A DNA stretch of 64,000 bases, taken from NCBI GenBank assembly GCA_965261775.1, contig OZ253477.1, positions 620,001-684,000 on the forward strand, given 5' to 3'. The notes under the pieces were generated by a model that had not been told where the DNA came from, ran no database searches, and saw only the letters and a list, made by a program, of their open reading frames with translations. The translations under genes and the position numbers were made by a program. This DNA comes from G965261775 sp965261775 (lineage in GTDB: Bacteria; Pseudomonadota; Gammaproteobacteria; Eutrophobiales; Eutrophobiaceae). Of the stretch, positions 56,607 through 64,000 are shown in pieces. Numbering within the stretch: the first letter of the stretch is position 1; every line of letters starts with the position of its first letter.

Positions 56607-59600
56607 TCAGATTTCCCCACCAACGCCTTTGAATTTCTCAACAAACGCAGTAATCCTTTGAAAAGCGCTTTGCTTCTTAGCCAAATACTGTGGGTTTAAC
56701 GGACTCATTTTAGGCAAAATATCATTTAATTCTGTCCCATTATCGCTGGCAAACTCACGTTTGATCGATGTGGCGATATAACGCTTTGCAGCTTCAGTAT
56801 TCAGATTCTCATCACTAATCAGTTCCTCTGCCTCGCGTCTTTGCTCTGCTTGTGCAAAGGTGAAAAAGGCATCAATCACACTTGCCTTATCACTAATCTG
56901 ATTAAGGTCGGTTTGGTTAATGAAGTCCACCAGCAGGCTTTCTTTAGCCCGGTTACCAAGGCTGGCACGAATGACCCGGCGTACATCTTCCACCAGTACA
57001 GATTTATCTTTTACCTTCTTGTGTTTCTCGAAAATCAGTTCCAGAATGTAATCCAGATTAATTTCCTGCGACTTGAGCAGATCCACCTCAAAAACCACAT
57101 CGTCCCAGTTGATGCCAGACTGCTCTTCCTCGACGGCGGATTTTTCCCGGCGTAGCCAATCGCGAATGTCGTTGTAGGTGGACCGGTAGTCCTGAATTTT
57201 TCGTTCGGCAGGTATCTTGATAGCCTGTAGTTCAGCCAGGTCTTCATCACTTAAATGGTGTGCTTCTTTAAAGGCCTTTACCGCTTCTGCGTCACTCATA
57301 TCAACCTTTTGCAAGGCCTTCAGGTTGACGAATTCGTCATAGTTTTGCAGCACGTTCTCTACACGTAAATATTCACCAAATAGTTTGGCAAAGGCTTTCT
57401 TGTCGGACTCTTTTTCAATCTCGTCAGGGTTGGGGAAGCGTTCTTCCAGCTCTTTCACTACCTCCACAAAGCCCCGTCGTGCTTCACCCGTGGCTATATC
57501 AATAAAGCCCTCCATATATTCCCTATAACTCTTTTCAAGAACCACGTTTTTGGTGTTTTGATCGCCAAACAGGGTAATGGCATCAATGGTCGCTTGTTCC
57601 AGGTTGCGAAAGGTGACGATATTACCGAAAGTTTTAGTCGCATCATGGATGCGGTTGGTGCGTGAATAAGCCTGTATCAGACCGTGGTAACGCAGGTTTT
57701 TATCCACGAACAAAGTGTTAAGTGTCGGGGCGTCAAAGCCGGTAAGGAACATGCCAACCACAATCAGCAAATCTACTTCCCCGGACTTAACCCGCTTGGC
57801 CAGGTCGCGGTAGTAGTTCTGGAAACCGCTGCTATCAACGCTGAAGTTGGTTTTAAAGAACGCGTTGTAGTGACCAATGGCCTTGCTTAAGAACTCTTTA
57901 GCACTACTGTCCATGGCAGAGACATTAAAACTCTCATCCAAAATCTCACCTACGGCATTCTGTTCTTCATTGGCTGCAAACGAGAATATAGTTGCGATTT
58001 TCAGAGGATTGTCGCTCCCCTCCTGTAATATCTTCAGTTCTTGATAATACAGCTTGGCGGCCTTCACGCTACTGACGGCGAACATGGCATTGAAGCCTTT
58101 ATTTCCTGTTTGTAACCGATGGGTTTTCTGGCGAAAATTATTCAGAATATACCGGGATATTTCGTGGATACGCTCTGGGTTGCACAGGGCGTTTTTATTT
58201 TCCCCTGCATTCAGCCTTTCTAAATCCTGCTCGGTTTCAATGTCTCTGAACCGGGGACGTACATCGTTGTAGTCCACCTTAAACTTGAGCACCTTTTCAT
58301 CGCGAATGGCATCGGTGATGACATAGGAGTGTAGCTCGCGACCAAAGACGCTTGCGGTGGTGTCCGCGCCAAGAGCATTCTGCGGAAAGATCGGCGTGCC
58401 GGTGAATCCAAACTGATAATAACGCTTAAACTTCTTCTTCAGGTTTTTCTGAGCCTCACCAAACTGGCTACGGTGGCATTCATCAAATATGAAAATCACT
58501 TGCTTGTTGTAAACAGCCAGGTCGCTCCTGCTTTTCATCAGGTTATTGAGCTTCTGGATGGTGGTGACGATAATTTTATTGTCTTCTTTGTCCAGATTGC
58601 GTTCCAGCCCGGCGGTGCTGTCAGAGCCATTCACGCTATCGGGTGAAAAGCGCTGGTACTCTTTCATGGTCTGGTAATCAAGGTCTTTTCTGTCCACCAC
58701 AAAAAACACCTTGTCGATAAAATCAAGTTCGGTCGCCATGCGTGCCGCTTTGAAACTGGTCAGCGTTTTACCAGAACCTGTGGTATGCCAGATATATCCG
58801 CCGCTTTCCGGCTTGTTCCAGTTCCTGGCTTCAAATGAGCTATTGATCTTCCACAAAATGCGTTCGGTTGCGGCAATCTGGTATGGGCGCATGATCAGCA
58901 ATGTATCGTTGACATCAAACACTGAATAACGCAGTAGCACGTTAAGCAATGTGTTTTTCTGGAAGAAGGTTGCCGTAAAGTCTTTGAGGTCTTTGAACAG
59001 ACCATTATCAGCCGTCGCCCAGTTCATGGTGAAATCAAAGCTGTTTTTATCACGCTTCACGGTATTGGCAAAATAACGGGTATCGGTGCCGTTAGAAATC
59101 ACAAATAGCTGCAGAAATTTATAAAGCGAATTCTCGCTGTTAAAGCTCTCTTTACTGTAGCGGTGTATCTGATTAAACGCCTCGCGAATGGCAACCCCGC
59201 GCTTTTTCAGCTCAATCTGCACCAGAGGCAGGCCATTAACCAGGATGGTTACATCGTAGCGATTGGCCTGTGTACCTGTTTGCTCAAACTGTTTGATCAC
59301 CTGCATTTTGTTGCGGACAATGTTCTTTTTATCGAACAGATAGATGTTCTGAATGTGGCCATCGTCAAACACAAAATCATGAATATAGTCATCGTGAATT
59401 TTTCGTGTTTTATCAATAATGCCGTCACCGGGGTTGTCCAGAAAGGTTTCAACAAAGCGTCGCCATTCGCTTTCCGTAAATTCCATATTGTTGAGCGCTT
59501 GCAATTGCTTACGCACATTGGCCAGCAGGGCTTCCTGGTTCACCAGCCTGGGTAGAAATTCATAGCCCTGATTGACCAGGTCCTGAACAAGCTCATGCTC

Positions 59601-59708
59601 CAGGCCACTTTCGCTTTGGTAGCCTTCCGCGACTTTCCATTCCTTGGTGTATTTATCGAGAACGATAAAGTGATTTGATTCCGCGATAGGTTTGGTGTAT
59701 TCAACCAT
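56607..59708 (-). CDS. hsdR: Type IC restriction enzyme R subunit
   Basis: 1033 residues from ATG 59708, chosen for the strong AGGAGG site upstream and the length close to EcoR124 HsdR; the frame can be read further upstream, but that part overlaps prrC. The nuclease motif is Asp152...Glu166-x-Lys168 ([20 protein letters not shown]), with the same spacing as EcoR124. SF2 motor motifs: TGSGKTLTS (Walker A), [10 protein letters not shown] (DEAH-like), [29 protein letters not shown]-dependent translocation and cleavage of unmodified DNA with HsdM/HsdS. Last gene of hsdM-hsdS-prrC-hsdR; it overlaps the restored prrC frame by 8 bases. Confidence 0.95.
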   Translation of the reverse strand: MVEYTKPIAESNHFIVLDKYTKEWKVAEGYQSESGLEHELVQDLVNQGYEFLPRLVNQEALLANVRKQLQALNNMEFTESEWRRFVETFLDNPGDGIIDKTRKIHDDYIHDFVFDDGHIQNIYLFDKKNIVRNKMQVIKQFEQTGTQANRYDVTILVNGLPLVQIELKKRGVAIREAFNQIHRYSKESFNSENSLYKFLQLFVISNGTDTRYFANTVKRDKNSFDFTMNWATADNGLFKDLKDFTATFFQKNTLLNVLLRYSVFDVNDTLLIMRPYQIAATERILWKINSSFEARNWNKPESGGYIWHTTGSGKTLTSFKAARMATELDFIDKVFFVVDRKDLDYQTMKEYQRFSPDSVNGSDSTAGLERNLDKEDNKIIVTTIQKLNNLMKSRSDLAVYNKQVIFIFDECHRSQFGEAQKNLKKKFKRYYQFGFTGTPIFPQNALGADTTASVFGRELHSYVITDAIRDEKVLKFKVDYNDVRPRFRDIETEQDLERLNAGENKNALCNPERIHEISRYILNNFRQKTHRLQTGNKGFNAMFAVSSVKAAKLYYQELKILQEGSDNPLKIATIFSFAANEEQNAVGEILDESFNVSAMDSSAKEFLSKAIGHYNAFFKTNFSVDSSGFQNYYRDLAKRVKSGEVDLLIVVGMFLTGFDAPTLNTLFVDKNLRYHGLIQAYSRTNRIHDATKTFGNIVTFRNLEQATIDAITLFGDQNTKNVVLEKSYREYMEGFIDIATGEARRGFVEVVKELEERFPNPDEIEKESDKKAFAKLFGEYLRVENVLQNYDEFVNLKALQKVDMSDAEAVKAFKEAHHLSDEDLAELQAIKIPAERKIQDYRSTYNDIRDWLRREKSAVEEEQSGINWDDVVFEVDLLKSQEINLDYILELIFEKHKKVKDKSVLVEDVRRVIRASLGNRAKESLLVDFINQTDLNQISDKASVIDAFFTFAQAEQRREAEELISDENLNTEAAKRYIATSIKREFASDNGTELNDILPKMSPLNPQYLAKKQSAFQRITAFVEKFKGVGGEI

Positions 59709-59876
59709 GCTGCTCCTCCTGCTGCTTCCAGTAACCATAATTATCGCACAGGTGATCAAGCAAATACTCCACAATTTTCTTCTCTTCCGGCGTTGGCTCA
59801 GCAACAACTTCGTTAGATAAATTGCTATGACTGGTGAATTGAATGACGCGGTTGAAGTAGAGGTTTTTATCACCCC
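59701..59876 (-). pseudogene. prrC: Displaced C-terminus of PrrC
   Basis: After removing one G from 59873-59876 the prrC frame continues with [21 protein letters not shown] and ends 56 codons later (QQEEQHG, stop at 59701), giving a 506-residue protein. It holds the predicted catalytic His465 (FTSHS). In this frame no ATG occurs near the junction, so the segment is not expressed on its own. Its stop overlaps the hsdR ATG by 8 bases, as expected for coupled genes. Confidence 0.85.
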
Positions 59877-61222
59877 GGCAACAGTTCTTTCCATTCGGGA
59901 TAACCGAGAAAACCGGCGGTTTTTTCATAAAGGTTACGCAATAGTGTGAAGTGGTATCTCTGAATTTGCTCTTCAGCAATTGCCTTTTCCAGAATTTGCT
60001 TTAAGTACAGGTGATAAGAAAAGCTTCTATTAGAATCACCTTTTTTTTCATGCAAAGCAAAAGAACCATCCTCAGAACGTTCCAGCAGGTAGCAGGCCTT
60101 CTTGTTTAACTCGTTATAAAACACGTTATAAAAAAGCGGGCTGTGCGTCGTGACGATAAACCTGAGTTTAGATGGAGCTTTTTTTATCAAGTCCGCTAAA
60201 TTCACTGCCAGCTCAATCAAATGATTTTCATCGAGGGACGTAACGGGATCATCAATAAACACATATTCCAGTTGATCATATCTATCTGTTTCGCGCTCAC
60301 TCGCGTCGAGGACGTTCAAAACATCAATGATTTGTTCCAGAAGGCTGTAGAAAATACTCCATATAAAATTACTTTCCTCACTTTTTGAAATTTTTATGTT
60401 TTCACTTCGTTCGTTATTTCCGCGTTTGAAAGAAAACGTAACCTCCGAAAAATCCGCGCTGAAATGCGGCGTGAGCTTATCACTGGTGTAATGCTGAAAA
60501 TGGTCAATCGCGTTTTGATCCTGTCCTTGCTCCTGCAATACCCACTGCGTGTAGCTGTTCGGCTGAATTTTTAATTTCCGTTCAATATCACCCTCAAGGT
60601 CATTGTCCCAATAAAACAGGTCTTCGGTGTAGGCGTTGTAATAAAGCACCTTGGTGTGGCGGTCTTCTGCTTCTCCCTCGTCCGTTTTTGGGGCGAAGAG
60701 TGCTTTAAACTCCCGCGAGAGGCGTGTTTTGCCAGAGCCGTTAAAGGCATAGACTAACTGCACCTTTTTATCGGCGTCTTTTAGTTTATGGGCAATACCA
60801 GTGAGAGTTTTCAAATACCCTGCATAAAAATCCGGGATATCACATTCTTTAATAGCCCAATGGGTTCTATAAAATTCCCAATCACTAATGTTCAACTTCT
60901 GCCAATTCTTTTGCAGCACCCCTTTAGTTAAAGGATAGTGCTTTTCGCTGAATTTGTAATAAATTCGCAGATATTCTGGCTGAACTTTTATCTTCGTAAT
61001 TTTTCCTATTCTTGTGTCAGCATTTTCACGCTCAACAGCGAAAAGCGTTGGCAGTTTTTTGAGTTCATTGATCGCATTTGAGTCTAATGACTGAAATTCG
61101 TTTTTGAGATGATCTTCTGTGTGTTCAAGAAACCTGCTTTTGGGGAAATCAACATACCCATTATCATCCGACCAACATCCAGGGTCAGCATCCATAATCA
61201 TATTGTATAGTTTACGGCTCAT
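59870..61222 (-). CDS. prrC: PrrC anticodon nuclease (tRNA-Lys), frameshifted
   Basis: 450 residues before a premature stop. The ATPase domain has Walker A FNGSGKT (160-166) and Walker B YVFIDDP (320-326), followed by TSLDENH and VTTHSP. The tRNA-Lys recognition box of PrrC (E. coli KYGDSNKSFSY, starting at residue 284) is present as [11 protein letters not shown] at 393-403. The nuclease triad of E. coli PrrC is Arg320-Glu324-His356; here Arg429 and Glu433 have the same offset from the box (36 residues). The His falls beyond the stop, in the +1-corrected frame at 465, again 36 residues on. An extra G in GGGG at 59873-59876 causes the shift. The protein has an N-terminal extension of about 110 residues relative to E. 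coli PrrC. One base after hsdS. Confidence 0.9.
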   Translation of the reverse strand: MSRKLYNMIMDADPGCWSDDNGYVDFPKSRFLEHTEDHLKNEFQSLDSNAINELKKLPTLFAVERENADTRIGKITKIKVQPEYLRIYYKFSEKHYPLTKGVLQKNWQKLNISDWEFYRTHWAIKECDIPDFYAGYLKTLTGIAHKLKDADKKVQLVYAFNGSGKTRLSREFKALFAPKTDEGEAEDRHTKVLYYNAYTEDLFYWDNDLEGDIERKLKIQPNSYTQWVLQEQGQDQNAIDHFQHYTSDKLTPHFSADFSEVTFSFKRGNNERSENIKISKSEESNFIWSIFYSLLEQIIDVLNVLDASERETDRYDQLEYVFIDDPVTSLDENHLIELAVNLADLIKKAPSKLRFIVTTHSPLFYNVFYNELNKKACYLLERSEDGSFALHEKKGDSNRSFSYHLYLKQILEKAIAEEQIQRYHFTLLRNLYEKTAGFLGYPEWKELLPG

Positions 61223-61223
61223 A

Positions 61224-62408
61224 CTACGCTGCTACCTCCTCTGGTTTAGGGAAGTTCAACAGCAAATCGCGATAATATTCATATTGCTTTTGGCGCAGCT
61301 CTATTTCACGCGGCAAGCCTTCTTGAATTGAGTTGGTGAGGGCATCAAATTTATCAAGGATGGAAACGATGCGGGCTTGTTCGGCAAGCGACTTCTCCAG
61401 ATTCTCCGGATATGGGATGGGGATTGGAATTTTTTCAACCTGATGACTCATCAGTTTTGGATTGCCCATGCCAGAATAAACATGCTTTTGAGCTTCGATT
61501 GAAAGCCAATAAAACAAAAATTTGTAATTTAGTTTCGTTTCATCATTAATTTTTATCAGGCCGCAAACGTTTGTAATTGAGAACTTGCCCGTCCGATAAA
61601 AAACTGTGCCAGCGTTAGCCCCGTCAGTTGTCCAGCTAATAAATTCACCGTCAAAGTCGAAAGTATTGATCTTTCCGATCATACCGTTATTTGCCGTTTG
61701 GGAACTGTACACAGGATAGTTTCCTGCATTATCAATCAGATAACCTTTTGACATTACCCGACCGCGCCGTAATGTTACTTCATCCCCCAACGGCAACCAC
61801 TCCACGTCGCCTTCTTCAAACGTGAGCAGTTGGTCACGATAATAGTTGTATTGTTTTTTGCGGGCTGTAAGCTCGGTAGTAAGCTCGGTAGTAAGCTCGG
61901 TAAATGCGTCCAAAATGCGCACAATCTCCGCCTGTATCTCTAGCGACTTCTCCGGGTCATCAGGGCATGGGATGGGGATTAGAAGCGGAGCCACATTTCG
62001 AGGGTAAACATGGGGAACACCGCCGCCACTTTTAGAATCATGTAACTGTTGTTGCATACCTTGAAGCCAATAGAAACAGTATTTAGCCAGCAAACTACTG
62101 CATGGCTTAACTGTAAAAGCATCTGATACAAAAATTGGCTGTTCCCACCAGCTAACAAATCCAGCATAGGCTCCTGATCCAGCAATTACAATTGTTTGAC
62201 CACTACGATTACTTACATTGTGAAAATAGGCTGGTGTCCGACCTCCTGCGATTACTGGAATATCTCCGGGTTCAACTATCTTTTTTGTGATTGATGTGCC
62301 ACGTTTAATTTCAGCAACTTTTCCCAACGGCAACCACTTCACCCCCGCACCCACCTGCCTGCCGGCAGGCAGGTCCAGCAGTTTTTCCAGGAAGTTCTCT
62401 TTGCTCAT
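61224..62408 (-). CDS. hsdS: Type IC specificity subunit
   Basis: 394 residues with two target-recognition domains (about 22-150 and 205-340), each introduced by a WLPLGxV/DE sequence, and conserved helical spacers ending [12 protein letters not shown] and [12 protein letters not shown]. The central spacer carries three TELT repeats ([17 protein letters not shown]), equivalent to the TAEL repeats of EcoR124 whose number sets the gap in the DNA target. The N-terminus has an unusual LPAGRQV insertion encoded by a perfect palindrome. Overlaps hsdM by 4 bases. Confidence 0.93.
   Translation of the reverse strand: MSKENFLEKLLDLPAGRQVGAGVKWLPLGKVAEIKRGTSITKKIVEPGDIPVIAGGRTPAYFHNVSNRSGQTIVIAGSGAYAGFVSWWEQPIFVSDAFTVKPCSSLLAKYCFYWLQGMQQQLHDSKSGGGVPHVYPRNVAPLLIPIPCPDDPEKSLEIQAEIVRILDAFTELTTELTTELTARKKQYNYYRDQLLTFEEGDVEWLPLGDEVTLRRGRVMSKGYLIDNAGNYPVYSSQTANNGMIGKINTFDFDGEFISWTTDGANAGTVFYRTGKFSITNVCGLIKINDETKLNYKFLFYWLSIEAQKHVYSGMGNPKLMSHQVEKIPIPIPYPENLEKSLAEQARIVSILDKFDALTNSIQEGLPREIELRQKQYEYYRDLLLNFPKPEEVAA
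61867..61902 (-). repeat. Three 12-bp tandem repeats in hsdS spacer
   Basis: Three perfect copies of GTAAGCTCGGTA (plus-strand sense) encode the TELT tetrapeptides between the two recognition domains. In EcoR124 versus EcoR124/3, a change from two to three such repeats alters the non-specific gap of the recognition site by one base. Change by slippage or unequal exchange keeps the frame. Confidence 0.92.
62353..62374. repeat. Perfect 22-bp palindrome inside hsdS
   Basis: ACCTGCCTGCC joined to its exact reverse complement, with no spacer. In hsdS it encodes LPAGRQV in frame near residues 13-19, between the start and the first WLPLG motif. Neighbouring type IC subunits do not need these residues, so it looks like an inserted palindromic element. 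Confidence 0.8.
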
Positions 62409-63961
62409 GCTTTGATCTCCGCAACGATGGCATCAATATCGCTGCGTAGCTGGTCGATCCTGGTGACGGTGGCCTTTATCTCGGCATTAAGCTCATTGAT
62501 ATCGATCACTTCGCGGGTATCTTTGGGCTCGACGTAAGAGCTGACCGACAGGTTGTAGTCATTGCCGACAATCTTTTCATACGGCACGGATTCTGCCACG
62601 TGGTCAATGTTTTCTTTGCTGTCGAACATATCCATGATCTTTTGAATATGACCATCATCAATAACGTTGTTGTTGGTTTCTTTTTTAAAGAACTCTTCAC
62701 CACTGGCATCAATGAACTGGATGTCTGTGTTGGCTTTATTTTTCGCCAGCACCAAAATTGTCACGGCGATAGTGGTGCCATAAAACAAATTGGGCGCGAG
62801 TGAAATGACGGTTTCAATATAGTTGTTATCTACCAGATATTTGCGGATTTTCTGCTCCGCCCCACCGCGGTAAAAAATACCTGGGAAGCAAACAATCGCC
62901 GCACGCCCCTTGCCGGAAAGATAACTCAGCGCATGGAGCACAAAGGCAAAATCGGCCTTGGATTTAGGGGCAAGCACGCCTGCCGGCGCAAAGCGATCAT
63001 CGTTGATCAGCGTTGGGTCATCTGAGCCTATCCATTTCACCGAATAAGGCGGATTGGAAACAATGGCATCAAAAGGCTTGTCACCACCAAAATGTGGATT
63101 GATAAGCGTATCACCCAACTGGATATTGAACTTGTCGTAGTTGATGTTGTGCAAAAACATGTTCATCCGCGCCAGGTTGTAGGTGGTGTGATTGAGCTCC
63201 TGGCCGAAAAATCCATCTTCAATAATATGCGCATCAAAATGCTTCCTGGCCTGCAACAACAGAGAGCCGGAACCACAAGCGGGGTCATAAATTTTATTCA
63301 CGCTGGTTTGCTTATGCATGGCGAGCTGAGCGATTAGCCTGGACACATGCTGCGGGGTGAAAAACTCGCCGCCGGATTTTCCGGCATTGGCGGCGTAGTT
63401 AGAGATGAGGAACTCATAAGCGTCACCGAATAGATCAATCTGGTTGCCGTGAACGGCGCCGAATTTCAGACCAGCCACACCTTTGAGTACGGCCGCCAGG
63501 CGAACATTTTTTTCTTTCACCGTACTGCCAAGGCGATTGCTGGTCGTGTCAAAGTCGGCAAACAGGCCTTTAATATCACCCTCTGACGGGTAGCCGCTGG
63601 CAGAGGCTTGAATGTCAGCGAAGATTTTAGCCAGATCAGTATTCAGATCCTCGTTATTATCAGCATCTTTGACGACATTAACGAACAACTGCCCGGGATA
63701 GATGAAGTATCCCCTGGTTTTGATGGCATCGTGTTTAATCTCAGGCGTAATCTCACTCTCGGGTAGCTTTGCATAGTTGATGCTGTCGTCGTCTGCTTCA
63801 ATATAGCTGGAGAAATTTTCGCTAATAAAACGATAAAACAGTGTGCCCAGGACATATTGCTTAAAGTCCCAGCCATCAACTGCGCCTCGAACATCATTGG
63901 CGATCTGCCAGATTTGACGTTGTAGTGCAGCGCGTTCGTCGTGTTGTTGATTACCTGTCAT
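62405..63961 (-). CDS. hsdM: Type I DNA adenine methyltransferase subunit
   Basis: 518 residues, close to EcoR124 HsdM. The SAM-binding motif [11 protein letters not shown] and the catalytic NPPYSV (about residue 307) identify an N6-adenine methylase. The N-terminal helical domain [39 protein letters not shown] and [22 protein letters not shown] are family hallmarks. GAGGAATAACAGC before the ATG provides a ribosome site. With two HsdM and one HsdS it methylates the host target. First gene of the restriction locus. Confidence 0.96.
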   Translation of the reverse strand: MTGNQQHDERAALQRQIWQIANDVRGAVDGWDFKQYVLGTLFYRFISENFSSYIEADDDSINYAKLPESEITPEIKHDAIKTRGYFIYPGQLFVNVVKDADNNEDLNTDLAKIFADIQASASGYPSEGDIKGLFADFDTTSNRLGSTVKEKNVRLAAVLKGVAGLKFGAVHGNQIDLFGDAYEFLISNYAANAGKSGGEFFTPQHVSRLIAQLAMHKQTSVNKIYDPACGSGSLLLQARKHFDAHIIEDGFFGQELNHTTYNLARMNMFLHNINYDKFNIQLGDTLINPHFGGDKPFDAIVSNPPYSVKWIGSDDPTLINDDRFAPAGVLAPKSKADFAFVLHALSYLSGKGRAAIVCFPGIFYRGGAEQKIRKYLVDNNYIETVISLAPNLFYGTTIAVTILVLAKNKANTDIQFIDASGEEFFKKETNNNVIDDGHIQKIMDMFDSKENIDHVAESVPYEKIVGNDYNLSVSSYVEPKDTREVIDINELNAEIKATVTRIDQLRSDIDAIVAEIKA

Positions 63962-64000
63962 GCTGTTATTCCTCTTTATTTTTGTCCTTGTTCACTGATT

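Noticed and set aside
59708..59894. 62-residue N-terminal extension of HsdR
   Set aside because: It overlaps the prrC C-terminus in another frame and precedes a strong ribosome site and the family-typical start MVEYTKPI.

Overview
The window looks like a chromosomal segment of a gammaproteobacterium that I cannot place further. Supporting this are a gyrA-serC neighbourhood, ubiG-gph, and an sdhCDAB-sdhE-ygfZ block with a divergent ygfX. Intergenic regions are AT-rich and most genes use ATG with modest Shine-Dalgarno sites; a few use TTG.

Layout. 1-3294: 3' part of gyrA, then serC. 3343-23083 (minus strand): a secretion cluster with a periplasmic parvulin, a two-partner-secretion (TPS) transporter, a giant TPS exoprotein of about 5000 residues, a small secreted protein that resembles the exoprotein's C-terminus, and a SapC-family gene. 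The exoprotein carries 24 near-identical 126-residue repeats and is broken by a 1-base deletion. 23399-30212 (plus strand, divergent): a signalling operon of class III adenylate cyclase-FHA, PP2C phosphatase, a 1450-residue transmembrane Ser/Thr kinase with a C-terminal formylglycine-generating-enzyme-like domain, and a small membrane protein. 30322-31690: ubiG-gph. 31712-45942: an accessory region with a fossil of a type I secretion ATPase, a family of related lipoproteins (five intact or shortened copies plus one pseudogene) separated by conserved spacers, and a 2.7-kilo-residue RTX protein. The RTX protein starts with a permuted NlpC/P60-like domain and is split by a 127-bp deletion just before its secretion signal. 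46149-52581: ygfX, sdhCDAB, sdhE, ygfZ and a YheT-like hydrolase. 52726-52816: tRNA-Ser(GGA). 52909-64000: an island-like stretch with an unknown protein, a fic remnant, DUF898-M48, and a type IC restriction-modification locus in the order hsdM-hsdS-prrC-hsdR.

How the parts fit. The TPS and parvulin genes probably act together in exporting the giant exoprotein. The adjacent kinase/phosphatase/FHA set resembles the threonine-phosphorylation switch of type VI secretion, but no type VI gene is present, so here it may control the TPS system. The RTX protein and lipoprotein array look like a secreted effector with a set of envelope partner or immunity lipoproteins. The restriction locus has the E. 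coli prr architecture: a tRNA(Lys) anticodon nuclease (PrrC) sits inside a type IC system. Its recognition box and catalytic triad have the E. coli spacing, but a +1 G frameshift separates the last triad residue. Three genes (TPS exoprotein, RTX protein, prrC) carry frame disruptions. These are real lesions, phase switches or sequence errors; raw reads would decide.
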